DNA of 10,733 nt from an uncultured Hyphomicrobiales bacterium (GTDB taxonomy: Bacteria; Pseudomonadota; Alphaproteobacteria; Rhizobiales; Rhizobiaceae), in contig CALUBX010000167.1 in NCBI GenBank assembly GCA_943914405.1, forward strand, positions 1 to 10,733, in the 5' to 3' direction. This document shows positions 1 to 6,811 of this stretch, one piece after another. The notes under the pieces were generated by a model, which searched no databases, was not told the origin of the DNA, and worked only from the letters and a program-made list of their open reading frames with translations. Each line of letters opens with the position of its first letter. Within the stretch, counting starts at the first letter, position 1. The translations under genes and the position numbers were made by a program.

Positions 1-2321
1 AGCTGTTCGGCCTTCTGCTGATCGGTGCGGGAGAAGCGGTGCGCAGAAAACTGCATCCGGCCGCAGCCGTCCCCCCGGCGGAGGCAACTGCGCAAAACAG
101 CCACGCCCTGGTACCCGGTGCGCTGACCGCGGCAGGCGCCGTCACGCTGCTCGGCGCGATCTATGCGGCCCACGGCGTCTATGGCTTTATCGGCGCGGCG
201 CCCGCCTTCCTCCTGCTTGGGCTCGTCTCGTTGGCTGTTATCGGCCTCTCCCTGCTGCACGGTCAGGCGCTGGCCGGGCTCGGCCTCCTCGCCTCACTTC
301 TCACGCCGGCGCTGGTATCGAGCGAAAGCCCAAGCCCTGTTTCCCTGTTCGCCTTCCTGGGGCTGACCTGGCTTGCCGTCCATGCGGTGGCGAGGATCCG
401 GACGTGGACGCTGGTACCATGCCTCTCCAATATCGGCATGGGCCTCTGGGTGCTCGTTTATCTTGCCTTCGACGAGCTTCCCGACCTTACTCCCCCCACG
501 GCGGCGCTCATCCTGATGTGCGCAGGCACGGCCTTCCTGTGGCCCGGCGCCCGCTACGCCTCCGCAAAGGATTCCGCTCCCGGATGGCGGAGCCTCCTTC
601 GGCGGCGGCCGCTTTCCGTCACCCTGTCGCTATCGCTGATGAGTGTGATCCCCGCACTCTTCATGCTGGTCATGCCTTCACTAGGCATCGAGCCTCTGTT
701 TGCAACGGCGGCCATCATCGCCGCATTGGCGGCAGTCGGCGCCGGCAGATCTTACGCGCCTTGGGCGACATTGATCGCTGCTGTCGGCGCCGTCGCCGCT
801 GTTGGAATGACAGCACTCGCCTGGCTCGACTTCCTGCCGCCGACCCCGATCGCCGGCCAGGCCATGCCGATCAAGACCTTTACGGCGGAGATCGCCATCA
901 GCCTTGGCCTCGGCGCCGTGTTCCCGCTGCTTGGGCTCGCCTTCCTGCGCCGCTTCCGGCACAGCGAGCCGGAGTTCTCGGCGCTGTGGAGCGTTCTGAT
1001 GTCGGCCGTGCCGATCTCGATCGCGACCATCAGCTTCCTGAATTTCGGGACCCTGTCGCGGGATCTGACGCACGGGCTCTACGGACTTCTCCTCGGCGCC
1101 GTTCTGCTGCTTCTGGCAGACTGGCTGTTCCGGGCGCCGGTGGAACCCGATGGCGCGGTTTTGGTGACCCCGCCGAACTGGCCGGCCAACCTCCTCGTGG
1201 CCGGCTCCTTCGGCGGCTTCACGCTGGCGCTGCATGCGTTGACGCACGGCATGGTCACCACGATCCTGGTGGCGATCCTCGGCTTTGGCTATCTTCTCGC
1301 CCAGCGCCTGCGGCCCTGGCCCGCCCTGCCCTGGATGATGGCAGCCGCCATGCTGGTGGTTTTCTCGCGCATCGCCTGGCAGCCGACGCTTGTGGGCGCC
1401 GACAGCCTCGGAACGACGCCATTCCTCAATGCGCTGCTGCCGGGATATGGCATACCGGCGGCGCTGGCGGTTGCCTCCGCCTATCTGCTTCGCAACTCGT
1501 CGGACTTCCGCATCCGCAACATCATGCAGGCACTCGCTTCGCTCTCCGCGCTGCTGACGGTCGCCGTGCTGGTGCGTCATGCCATGAACCACGGCGTGCT
1601 CGATGCGGGGGTGCCGACGCTTGGCGAACAGTCCATCTACACGCTGCTGACGGTCGGCTTCTCCGGCATCCTGATGACGCTCGACCTCAAGTCGCCAAGT
1701 CCGGTTTTCCGCTGGGGCTCGATGCTTGCCGGCCTGATCGCGACGGTGAACGTGCTTTCCCTGCACGTATTCGGCCTCAACCCCTTCTTCTCGGGCGAGA
1801 ACACCGGCCCCTGGCCCTTCGTCAACCTTCTACTCCTCGGCTATCTGCTGCCCGCCCTGGCTTACGGTCTCGTCGCCTACTATGCGCGCGGACGACGGCC
1901 GGAGGCCTATGTCGCCATGCTCGCAGTGGCCGGCGCGGTGCTCGGCTTTCTCTGGGCGACGCTCTCCGTGCGCCGCTTCTGGCAGGGCGAAAACATCGCC
2001 CAGTGGAAGGGCTTTCTGTCGGCGGAAACCTACAGCTATTCGGTGGTTTGGCTGCTGATCGGCGTCGGATTACTAGTGCTCGGCTCCCGGCTTAACGCCC
2101 GCAGCCTGAGGCTTGCCTCCGGTGCGCTCGTGCTGGTCTCGGTCGCCAAGGTCTTCCTGATCGACATGTCCAATCTGGAAGGGATCCTGCGGGCGCTGTC
2201 GTTTATCGGACTCGGCGCCGTGCTGATCGGCATCGGTATGTTCTACCAGCGCATCCTGTTGCGCACGCCGGCCGAGCAGGCGACCACCGCCGCTCCGCCT
2301 GCCGGAGATCCCGAACCATGA
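1..2321 (+). CDS. DUF2339 family polytopic membrane protein (5' end outside window)
   Basis: The frame is open from the left edge with no stop, so the GTG at 39 is internal and the true start lies outside the window. About 770 residues are visible. Nearly all of the protein is a chain of hydrophobic segments, roughly twenty, with short polar loops, so it is an inner-membrane protein. Family marks are the stretch around LVSSESPSP early in the visible part (about 300–350) and the C-terminal block with ENIAQWKGFLSAETYSYS, LRLASGALVLVSVAKVFL and LRALSFIGLGAVLIGIGM (about 1990–2250), which is typical of DUF2339 (PF10101). Family members are usually some 850–1000 residues long, so perhaps 100–200 N-terminal residues are missing. 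The last 20 residues are a soluble Ala/Pro-rich tail. The biochemical function of the family is unknown. The stop overlaps the next gene's ATG by 4 nt, which suggests an operon with the HD-domain gene. Family assignment is confident; role is not known. Confidence 0.9.
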   Translation, partial: LFGLLLIGAGEAVRRKLHPAAAVPPAEATAQNSHALVPGALTAAGAVTLLGAIYAAHGVYGFIGAAPAFLLLGLVSLAVIGLSLLHGQALAGLGLLASLLTPALVSSESPSPVSLFAFLGLTWLAVHAVARIRTWTLVPCLSNIGMGLWVLVYLAFDELPDLTPPTAALILMCAGTAFLWPGARYASAKDSAPGWRSLLRRRPLSVTLSLSLMSVIPALFMLVMPSLGIEPLFATAAIIAALAAVGAGRSYAPWATLIAAVGAVAAVGMTALAWLDFLPPTPIAGQAMPIKTFTAEIAISLGLGAVFPLLGLAFLRRFRHSEPEFSALWSVLMSAVPISIATISFLNFGTLSRDLTHGLYGLLLGAVLLLLADWLFRAPVEPDGAVLVTPPNWPANLLVAGSFGGFTLALHALTHGMVTTILVAILGFGYLLAQRLRPWPALPWMMAAAMLVVFSRIAWQPTLVGADSLGTTPFLNALLPGYGIPAALAVASAYLLRNSSDFRIRNIMQALASLSALLTVAVLVRHAMNHGVLDAGVPTLGEQSIYTLLTVGFSGILMTLDLKSPSPVFRWGSMLAGLIATVNVLSLHVFGLNPFFSGENTGPWPFVNLLLLGYLLPALAYGLVAYYARGRRPEAYVAMLAVAGAVLGFLWATLSVRRFWQGENIAQWKGFLSAETYSYSVVWLLIGVGLLVLGSRLNARSLRLASGALVLVSVAKVFLIDMSNLEGILRALSFIGLGAVLIGIGMFYQRILLRTPAEQATTAAPPAGDPEP

Positions 2322-2980
2322 CTTGCCCCGATACGGCGTCCCTGGTCGCGGCATTTGCGCCGTATGAAGCCCTCGCCGCTACCCTGATCCCGCATGCGAC
2401 GGAAGGCGACGACGGCTCGCACGACATCGCCCATATCCTCCGGGTGTTTCGCAACGCCATGCGCATCCAGGCTGAGGAAGGCGGGGATGCGCGGCTGCTC
2501 GCGGCAGCCGTGCTGCTGCATGACTGCGTGGCGGTGGAGAAGAATTCGCCCCTTCGTGCCCAAGCCTCGCGGCTCGCTGCCGAAAAGGCTTCCACAGTGC
2601 TTGCGGATCTCGGGTGGAGCGAAGCGGACCGTGCGGCGGTTGCCCATGCCGTGACCGCCCACAGTTTCTCCGCGCAAGTGACGCCCGAAACGCTGGAGGC
2701 CAAGATCCTTCAGGATGCCGACCGCCTGGACGCGATCGGCATGGTCGGGGCGGCGCGCTGCTTCTATATCGCGGGTCGCATGGGCTCCGGCCTCTATGAT
2801 CCCGCCGACCCGCTTGCCACGAATCGCGCATTGGACGACAAAAGCTATGCAATCGATCACTTCGAGACCAAGCTGTTCAGGCTCGCCGAGGGCTTCCAGA
2901 CGGCAGCCGGCAGCGCACTTGCGCAGGAGCGGCATGCGCGGCTGAGAACGGTGCTTGATCTCTTCCTGGACGAAATCTGA
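2318..2980 (+). CDS. HD-domain phosphohydrolase-like protein
   Basis: This 220-residue soluble protein has the metal-binding pattern of the HD superfamily. The pattern is H35-D36 with H39 in SHDIAHILRV, the HD doublet H68-D69 in AAVLLHDCVAVEK, H110 and H115 in the helix after it, and D133/D135 in ILQDADRLDAIG. All expected ligands are present, so it should be an active metal-dependent phosphohydrolase. The arrangement resembles the small YedJ-like HD proteins, whose substrate is not settled; a nucleotide is a guess from the superfamily. There is no signal peptide or membrane segment, so it should be cytoplasmic. The start at 2318 overlaps the upstream stop (ATGA) and has GGAG at 2304–2307, 10 nt ahead, which points to translational coupling with the DUF2339 gene. 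The MOSC gene follows 8 nt after the stop. Confidence 0.92.
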   Translation: MTCPDTASLVAAFAPYEALAATLIPHATEGDDGSHDIAHILRVFRNAMRIQAEEGGDARLLAAAVLLHDCVAVEKNSPLRAQASRLAAEKASTVLADLGWSEADRAAVAHAVTAHSFSAQVTPETLEAKILQDADRLDAIGMVGAARCFYIAGRMGSGLYDPADPLATNRALDDKSYAIDHFETKLFRLAEGFQTAAGSALAQERHARLRTVLDLFLDEI

Positions 2981-2988
2981 GGGCACCC

Positions 2989-3837
2989 ATGCGGGTAAGC
3001 GAAATCAATATGTTTCCCCTGAAGAGCGCGCGCGGCATAAGCCTCGCCGAGTCCGATATCGCTCCGGAAGGCATCCCCGGCGATCGCGGCATGATGCTGG
3101 CGGATCCCTCCGGCCATTTCGTCAACCAGCGCGACCTGCCAACGATGGCGCGGCTTCAGGTCGTTGCGGACGGTGACGGCTTCCGCTTCAGCATGGACGG
3201 CAAGGGAGAGATCCGCGTTCAGCGTCCGCCGGCCTATCGCCGGATCGACGTCGCGGTCTGGAAGTCGATCGTCAGCGCCGCGCTGGCCGATCGCGAGGTC
3301 AATTCCAGGCTGTCGGAGTGGCTGGAGCGCGAGGTCCAGCTCGTGTTCTTCGACGAAAGGGCCAAGCGTACGGCCAGTGACGACTGGGCGGGGCCGGATA
3401 CGCCCGTCACCTTCGCCGACGGCTACCAGGTTCTGGTCACGACCACAGGATCGCTCGCCGCCCTCAATGCGGAAATGGAGCGCCATGGCGAAGGCCATGT
3501 GGGAATGGACCGATTTCGCGCCAATATCGTGATCGAACATGACGAGCCCTTTGCCGACGATCTCTGGGAGGCAATCGAGATCAACGGTGTCCGGCTGGAC
3601 CTCGTCAAACCCTGTTCCCGTTGCATCATGATCACCCAGGACCAGCAGACGGGCTCGCGAGACGTCGCCAATCCGATGACGGCGCTCGGCCGCATCCGCA
3701 TGTCGTCCGACCGGCGCGTTCCCGGTCCGCTGTTCGGCTGGAACGCCGTGCCACGCAGCAGGGGGCGCATCCGGCGCGGCGACGCGGTGACGGTGCTGTC
3801 CACGCGCGAAGCCTGGACGATCAAGCAGCGGGCTTGA
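2989..3837 (+). CDS. MOSC-domain protein (molybdenum-cofactor sulfurase C-terminal-like)
   Basis: This 282-residue protein has the two-part layout of the MOSC/mARC/YcbX group. Residues 1 to about 115 form the MOSC N-terminal beta-barrel (opening VSEINMFPLKSARGISL, then GIPGDRGMMLAD and FVNQRD). Residues about 125–275 form the MOSC domain, with FRANIVIE near 176–183 and KPCSRC at 207–212. A cysteine in that last motif binds molybdenum in mARC relatives, and both cysteines, C209 and C212, are present. The PGPLFGWNAVP block near 245–255 is also typical. E. coli YcbX carries an extra C-terminal 2Fe-2S ferredoxin domain, which is absent here, so any reductase activity would need a separate electron donor. 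The expected role is a Mo-cofactor protein reducing N-hydroxylated compounds or handling sulfur or metal; the substrate is unknown. GAGGG at 2979–2983, 5 nt before the ATG, supports the start. Confidence 0.93.
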   Translation: MRVSEINMFPLKSARGISLAESDIAPEGIPGDRGMMLADPSGHFVNQRDLPTMARLQVVADGDGFRFSMDGKGEIRVQRPPAYRRIDVAVWKSIVSAALADREVNSRLSEWLEREVQLVFFDERAKRTASDDWAGPDTPVTFADGYQVLVTTTGSLAALNAEMERHGEGHVGMDRFRANIVIEHDEPFADDLWEAIEINGVRLDLVKPCSRCIMITQDQQTGSRDVANPMTALGRIRMSSDRRVPGPLFGWNAVPRSRGRIRRGDAVTVLSTREAWTIKQRA

Positions 3838-3988
3838 AGGTCCTTTCCTCCGGTGTTGGGTCTGCTTCGGCCAGAAAATTGACGGAAATCAGAAGGGCTT
3901 CGTTGCGCCGCATGACAGGTGGGTGCATACGGATCAAGCACTTCCACTAAATCTGACCTCACGGTCCCAGTCGAGACAGCTCTCCCGC

Positions 3989-4891
3989 ATGACATCACGG
4001 TCGACCGGCCTTCTTTTCGCTCTCACAGCGGTGAGCATCTTCGCCATTCAGGACGGGATTTCCAAGCATCTGGGAACCGCCTATCCGCCGATCTTCATCA
4101 CCATGATCCGCTACTGGGCCTTTGCAGGCTTTGCCGTGGCCGTCGCCAGCCGCTCGCGAGTCGGGCTGAAGACGGCAGCCTCGCCCAACCGCTTCTGGCT
4201 GCAGGTGGCCCGAGGCGTGCTTCTGGTGGCGCAGATCGTGGTGTCGATCTTCTCCTTCTCCCGCGTCGGCCTTGCCGCCACCCATACGATCTTCGCCGCG
4301 ACGCCGCTGATCGTGGCCTGTCTTTCCGTGCCGCTGCTCGGCGAGAAAGTGGGATGGCGGCGCTGGGCGGCGATCGGCATCGGCTTCATCGGTATCCTGA
4401 TGATCGTCAACCCGCTCAAGGCGAGCTTTGACGCCCGGATCATCGTGCCAATCATCGGAACCACCATGTTCGCGCTGTATTCGGTACTGACGCGGCTGGC
4501 GAGCCGCACCGACAGCGCCGAAACCGCCTTCTTCTATACGGGCGTCGCCGGCGCTGTTGCCATTACCTTTATCGGCCCCTTCTACTGGACCCATATTACG
4601 GCCGTGGACTGGGTCTGGATGCTGGTACTCTGCATGACGGGCATGAGCGGCCACTACCTTCTGATCCGGGCCTATTCGCTTCTGGATGCCGTCGCCGTTC
4701 AGCCGATGTTCTACGTGCAGTCCGTGCTGGTCTGCATCATCGGCGTTCTGCTGTTCGACGAAATCATGACGCCGAACATGATCATCGGCTGCGCGATCGT
4801 CATCGGTGCCGGGATCTTCACCATCTGGCGCGAGGCGAAAGCGGGACGGGCGAAGGCCCAGCCGCCGATCGAACCGCCGGGCGCGCTCTGA
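3989..4891 (+). CDS. EamA/DMT superfamily transporter
   Basis: This 300-residue inner-membrane protein has two EamA repeats, residues about 7–140 and 151–281, each with about five hydrophobic helices, giving the ten-helix layout of drug/metabolite transporters. Typical marks are the helix 1 opening GLLFALTAVSIFAIQDGISK, helix-end motifs such as SVPLLGEKVGWRRWAAIGIGFIG (about 113–135) and the matching LLFDEIMTPNMIIGCAIVIGAGI (254–276). The C-terminus is a short basic and then Pro-rich cytoplasmic tail. The substrate cannot be read from sequence; relatives export amino acids, nucleosides or other small metabolites. I chose the ATG at 3989 because helix 1 follows directly, as in the family. An in-frame GTG at 3923 would add 22 polar residues and has AGGTGG touching it with no spacing. 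The ribosome site for 3989 is weak. The gene converges on recO with 22 nt between the stops and no convincing terminator. Confidence 0.9.
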   Translation: MTSRSTGLLFALTAVSIFAIQDGISKHLGTAYPPIFITMIRYWAFAGFAVAVASRSRVGLKTAASPNRFWLQVARGVLLVAQIVVSIFSFSRVGLAATHTIFAATPLIVACLSVPLLGEKVGWRRWAAIGIGFIGILMIVNPLKASFDARIIVPIIGTTMFALYSVLTRLASRTDSAETAFFYTGVAGAVAITFIGPFYWTHITAVDWVWMLVLCMTGMSGHYLLIRAYSLLDAVAVQPMFYVQSVLVCIIGVLLFDEIMTPNMIIGCAIVIGAGIFTIWREAKAGRAKAQPPIEPPGAL

Positions 4892-4913
4892 CGAGCAGCT
4901 GACGTCCAGCCTT

Positions 4914-5666
4914 TCAGACTGCCTGTTGATCTCTTGCATTGTCCAAGGCCTTCAGCGCCGCCTGGACGAAACCGTCCCGCGCGGCGCTCTCCGTCAGGCC
5001 TCGCGGTTCGTAGACATGCCGGTGGAGAAAGAAGCCAGTAAGCCTAAACGCATCCGCCATGGTCTGGCGATCCGCAGCCAGCACGGTTCGCTCCTGCAGG
5101 AAGGGCGGCAGCGCCAGCATGCGGTCCGCATAAGGCGCCCCGGCGGCGCGGCTGACCGCCCGGCCGCTTTTCGGCGAGACATAGACCAGATCGTCCGTAG
5201 CGCCGGTCGCGGCGCACTCGGCCAGATCCAGCCCGAAACCGAGATCGTTGAGCACCGCCAGTTCGAAGCGCACGAAAAGCTCCCCGGCTTCGGACGGATT
5301 GTCCAGCGCATCGAGGATGATGTCGAGCGCCTCGAACAGATGCGGATGCGGGTCCCGTTCCGGAAGCAGCCGCAAAAGCGCCCCCATGGCCTGCACGCCG
5401 TAGACGGCGGTCGCCGTCTCCATCAGCCGGGCTGCCCGCAGGCGCACCGGCTCAAGCTTGAACTCGCCCAGATGCTCGTCTAGACGGGCCCGCCAGACCG
5501 CCTCGACCCGGTTGCCGGGCTGCAGAACAGGCTGCATGGCCCGGGAGCGACCGGCGCGCACGAGCCCCAGATGCCGGCCTCGCTCACGCGTCATCAACTC
5601 GGCGATGACGCTTGTCTCGCCATGCCGCTTGACGCCGATGATGACCGCTTCGTCGTGCCACTGCAT
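4914..5666 (-). CDS. recO: DNA repair protein RecO
   Basis: This 250-residue protein is RecO, which helps load RecA onto SSB-coated single-stranded DNA together with RecR (and RecF) during gap repair and recombination. Residues 1 to about 80 are the OB-fold (MQWHDEAVIIGVKRHGE, then RGRHLGLVRAGRSR near 29–42 and RLDEHLGEFKLEP at 61–73). The rest is helical, including YGVQAMGALLRLLPERDPHP (89–108) and GELFVRFELAVLNDLGFGLDL (128–148). C151 is the only cysteine, so the four-cysteine zinc site known from some RecO proteins is missing. The open frame continues upstream to 5936, but family comparison places the start at the ATG at 5666, where MQWHDEAV begins. No clear Shine-Dalgarno site precedes it. 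A tandem duplication covers this start codon. recO often follows era in rhizobia; here two other genes intervene. Confidence 0.97.
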   Translation of the reverse strand: MQWHDEAVIIGVKRHGETSVIAELMTRERGRHLGLVRAGRSRAMQPVLQPGNRVEAVWRARLDEHLGEFKLEPVRLRAARLMETATAVYGVQAMGALLRLLPERDPHPHLFEALDIILDALDNPSEAGELFVRFELAVLNDLGFGLDLAECAATGATDDLVYVSPKSGRAVSRAAGAPYADRMLALPPFLQERTVLAADRQTMADAFRLTGFFLHRHVYEPRGLTESAARDGFVQAALKALDNARDQQAV

Positions 5667-5689
5667 GTTCTGGCTACTGCATGTTCTGG
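5660..5689. repeat. Tandem direct repeat over the recO start
   Basis: ACTGCATGTTCTGG occurs twice, at 5660–5673 and 5676–5689, separated by CT (16-nt period). Read on the - strand, each copy holds an ATG. The downstream one (5666) starts recO. The upstream one (5682) reads ATG-CAG-TAG in a different frame, so it would be a two-codon upstream reading frame. It looks like a recent short duplication. Confidence 0.85.
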
Positions 5690-5716
5690 ATGAGGTTCTT
5701 CGGAGGTGATTCACAT

Positions 5717-5748
5717 TTATCCGATAACCGCTTCTAGCTGAATCGGTT
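5717..5748. promoter_or_regulatory. Paired dyads in the recO / secreted-protein divergent region
   Basis: Two inverted repeats touch each other. TTATC-C-GATAA is a perfect 11-nt palindrome at 5717–5727. AACCGCTTC (5726–5734) and GAATCGGTT (5740–5748) pair over 8 of 9 positions around a 5-nt spacer. They lie between divergent genes, a usual place for an operator, or they may be a piece of a dispersed rhizobial intergenic repeat. No regulator can be named. Confidence 0.35.
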
Positions 5749-5798
5749 TCTGCTTTTGGCTGGTCGGCCATAAAGAATGACTTTCTGTCAGAAGCCTT

Positions 5799-5824
5799 GG
5801 AACAAAATGGGCCTCGTCGCAATT
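5799..5824 (+). promoter_or_regulatory. Possible general-stress (EcfG/RpoE2-type) promoter
   Basis: GGAAC at 5799–5803 is followed after 17 nt by AATT at 5821–5824. The general-stress sigma factors of rhizobia recognise GGAAC, 16–17 nt, then CGTT. The -35 element and the spacing fit, but the -10 element keeps only its TT. Transcription would begin some 25 nt ahead of the ATG at 5858, a sensible distance. Confidence 0.25.
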
Positions 5825-5857
5825 CACCCCGCGAAATCACGCGCTTGGGGTAAATCC

Positions 5858-6250
5858 ATGAAACACGCATTTCTCGCAGCTGCTCTGCTGGCCGGTACGC
5901 CCGGTGCCCTTCTTGCCGCCTCGCCTGCCGCGGCACAGTCGCCGCAGCTGGAGCAGGCTTGCATCGCGGTGGCCAAGAACTTCCTGCTGATGCCGACCAT
6001 CAAGACCGGCGTGGTGCAGTCCTTTCCAGAGCTTGATCCGCCCGGCGCCCGCCTGACCTATTCGACCCGCGAAGACGCCAAGCCGACGGACTTCAACAAC
6101 GAGATCTCCTGCGAATTTGAAAAGGCGACGGCTCCGCTCGGCCTTCGCCGCTTCTGCATTTCCGACACCTGCTACGGCCCGAACGAGCAGGAAGAAGAAA
6201 ACCGCCGCCGCTACCAGGAAGTCAAGGCCCTGATGGACCGTCAGAAGTAG
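5858..6250 (+). CDS. Small predicted secreted protein with four cysteines, function unknown
   Basis: I do not recognise a family for this 130-residue product. Residues 1–26 look like a Sec signal peptide: MKHAF, a hydrophobic Leu/Ala core, and an Ala-rich end (SPAAAQS) with likely cleavage after A26. The mature part of about 104 residues has four cysteines, C35, C85, C100 and C105, enough for two disulfide bonds in the periplasm. The C-terminal 25 residues are highly charged (EQEEENRRRYQEVKALMDRQK) and probably helical. There is no lipobox, so it is not a lipoprotein. The frame is open back to 5777, but the signal peptide only makes sense from the ATG at 5858, which has GGGGT 6 nt ahead. Codon use matches the neighbours. 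The gene is divergent from recO and converges on the PAS gene with 16 nt between the stops. Confidence 0.78.
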   Translation: MKHAFLAAALLAGTPGALLAASPAAAQSPQLEQACIAVAKNFLLMPTIKTGVVQSFPELDPPGARLTYSTREDAKPTDFNNEISCEFEKATAPLGLRRFCISDTCYGPNEQEEENRRRYQEVKALMDRQK

Positions 6251-6266
6251 TCCGGATGAAGTCCGT

Positions 6267-6776
6267 TCAAATCTGCTTGCCGAGAACATTGAGCGCGGAG
6301 GAGAGGTAGCGCGCCGCGAGGGCATGGCGGCGTTTTGTGGCCAGCCCCAGCGCTGCCCTGCAATGAACCTCCAGAGGATCCAGGGAGCCCGCCCCCGTTT
6401 GGGACGGCATTATCGTTACCGTTCCGGTATAGATCGAGGGAGTGCCGGTCGCATCGCGCAGGCAACAGCCATTCGCCGATATACGAAGGGTCTGCCCGGA
6501 CAGATGGATGGTTTGGTATTCAGATTCGTAGCGCTCGCCCGTTACGATCGCGGTGTGGATCGCTTTGGCGACGCGAGGACGATCCTCCTCGGCAATGCGC
6601 ATGATGATGCGCTCGATCGGAGCGCCCTCGGCAAGCTCGGCCGGCGAGACACCGAAAATGAAAGCAATGACGTCGTCACCGTAGAGCCGGTTTTCTGGTA
6701 CGTTCCAGCTGTAGAAGCCGATGCTGCCGACTGAATAGGTTCTCATCTCATCCCCGCCGGCATTCACCCCCTTCAT
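6267..6776 (-). CDS. Single PAS-domain protein
   Basis: This 169-residue soluble protein contains one PAS fold, about residues 18–124. It opens with GFYSWNVPENRLYGDDVIAFIFG, has the helix APIERIIMRIAEEDRPRVAKAI and a GERYESEYQTI strand, and ends with GTPSIYTGTVTIMPS. The pattern is closest to PAS_3-type domains (PF08447). No kinase, GGDEF, EAL or helix-turn-helix domain follows. Instead there is a 40-residue tail with a basic helix (CRAALGLATKRRHALAARYLSSALNVL). It may be a free-standing sensor or partner domain; ligand and partner are unknown. Two adjacent cysteines, C104 and C105, sit on a late strand. The start at 6776 is preferred over the inner ATG at 6746 because GGAGA lies 6 nt upstream. 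It is on the same strand as era, 133 nt downstream of it, and ahead of recO. Confidence 0.85.
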   Translation of the reverse strand: MKGVNAGGDEMRTYSVGSIGFYSWNVPENRLYGDDVIAFIFGVSPAELAEGAPIERIIMRIAEEDRPRVAKAIHTAIVTGERYESEYQTIHLSGQTLRISANGCCLRDATGTPSIYTGTVTIMPSQTGAGSLDPLEVHCRAALGLATKRRHALAARYLSSALNVLGKQI

Positions 6777-6782
6777 CCATCT

Positions 6783-6787
6783 TCTCC
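6783..6787 (-). promoter_or_regulatory. Ribosome binding site deciding the PAS gene start
   Basis: On the - strand GGAGA lies 6 nt before the ATG at 6776, a good Shine-Dalgarno match and spacing. The alternative ATG at 6746 has GGGGATGAG directly against it, with poor spacing. Confidence 0.6.
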
Positions 6788-6811
6788 AAGTTCAAGCTTA
6801 CCCGTTCATCA

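Noticed and set aside
681..1766. A 361-codon antisense open frame under the DUF2339 gene
   Set aside because: The product is low in hydrophobic residues and rich in Arg, Gln, Gly and His with no recognisable motif, typical of an antisense shadow.
404..2095. A 563-codon open frame on the + strand inside the DUF2339 gene
   Set aside because: It is a different frame of the same strand. Its product is Arg/Ala/Pro/Gly-rich with no domain, as expected of out-of-frame reading in GC-rich DNA, while the other frame gives a clear membrane protein.
2243..2986. A 247-codon antisense frame over the HD gene
   Set aside because: The + strand frame has intact HD metal ligands and coupled start and stop signals; the antisense product has no motif.
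4892..4930. Possible terminator between the convergent transporter and recO genes
   Set aside because: Only a 4-bp GCTG/CAGC arm pair was seen, with no T-tract of useful length.
3995..4939. A 314-codon antisense frame over the transporter
   Set aside because: The product is a His/Arg/Asp/Gly-rich string without domains, whereas the + frame shows two EamA repeats.
4806..5483. A 225-codon + strand frame over recO
   Set aside because: It is antisense to a well-conserved RecO and overlaps the transporter's 3' end; no motif or ribosome site.
5756..5776. A sigma-70-like promoter (TTGGCT … ATAAAG) before the secreted-protein gene
   Set aside because: The spacing between the elements is only about 8 nt, far below the usual 16–18.
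6251..6266. Possible terminator between the secreted-protein and PAS genes
   Set aside because: CGGA/TCCG gives only four base pairs, and no T-tract follows on either strand.
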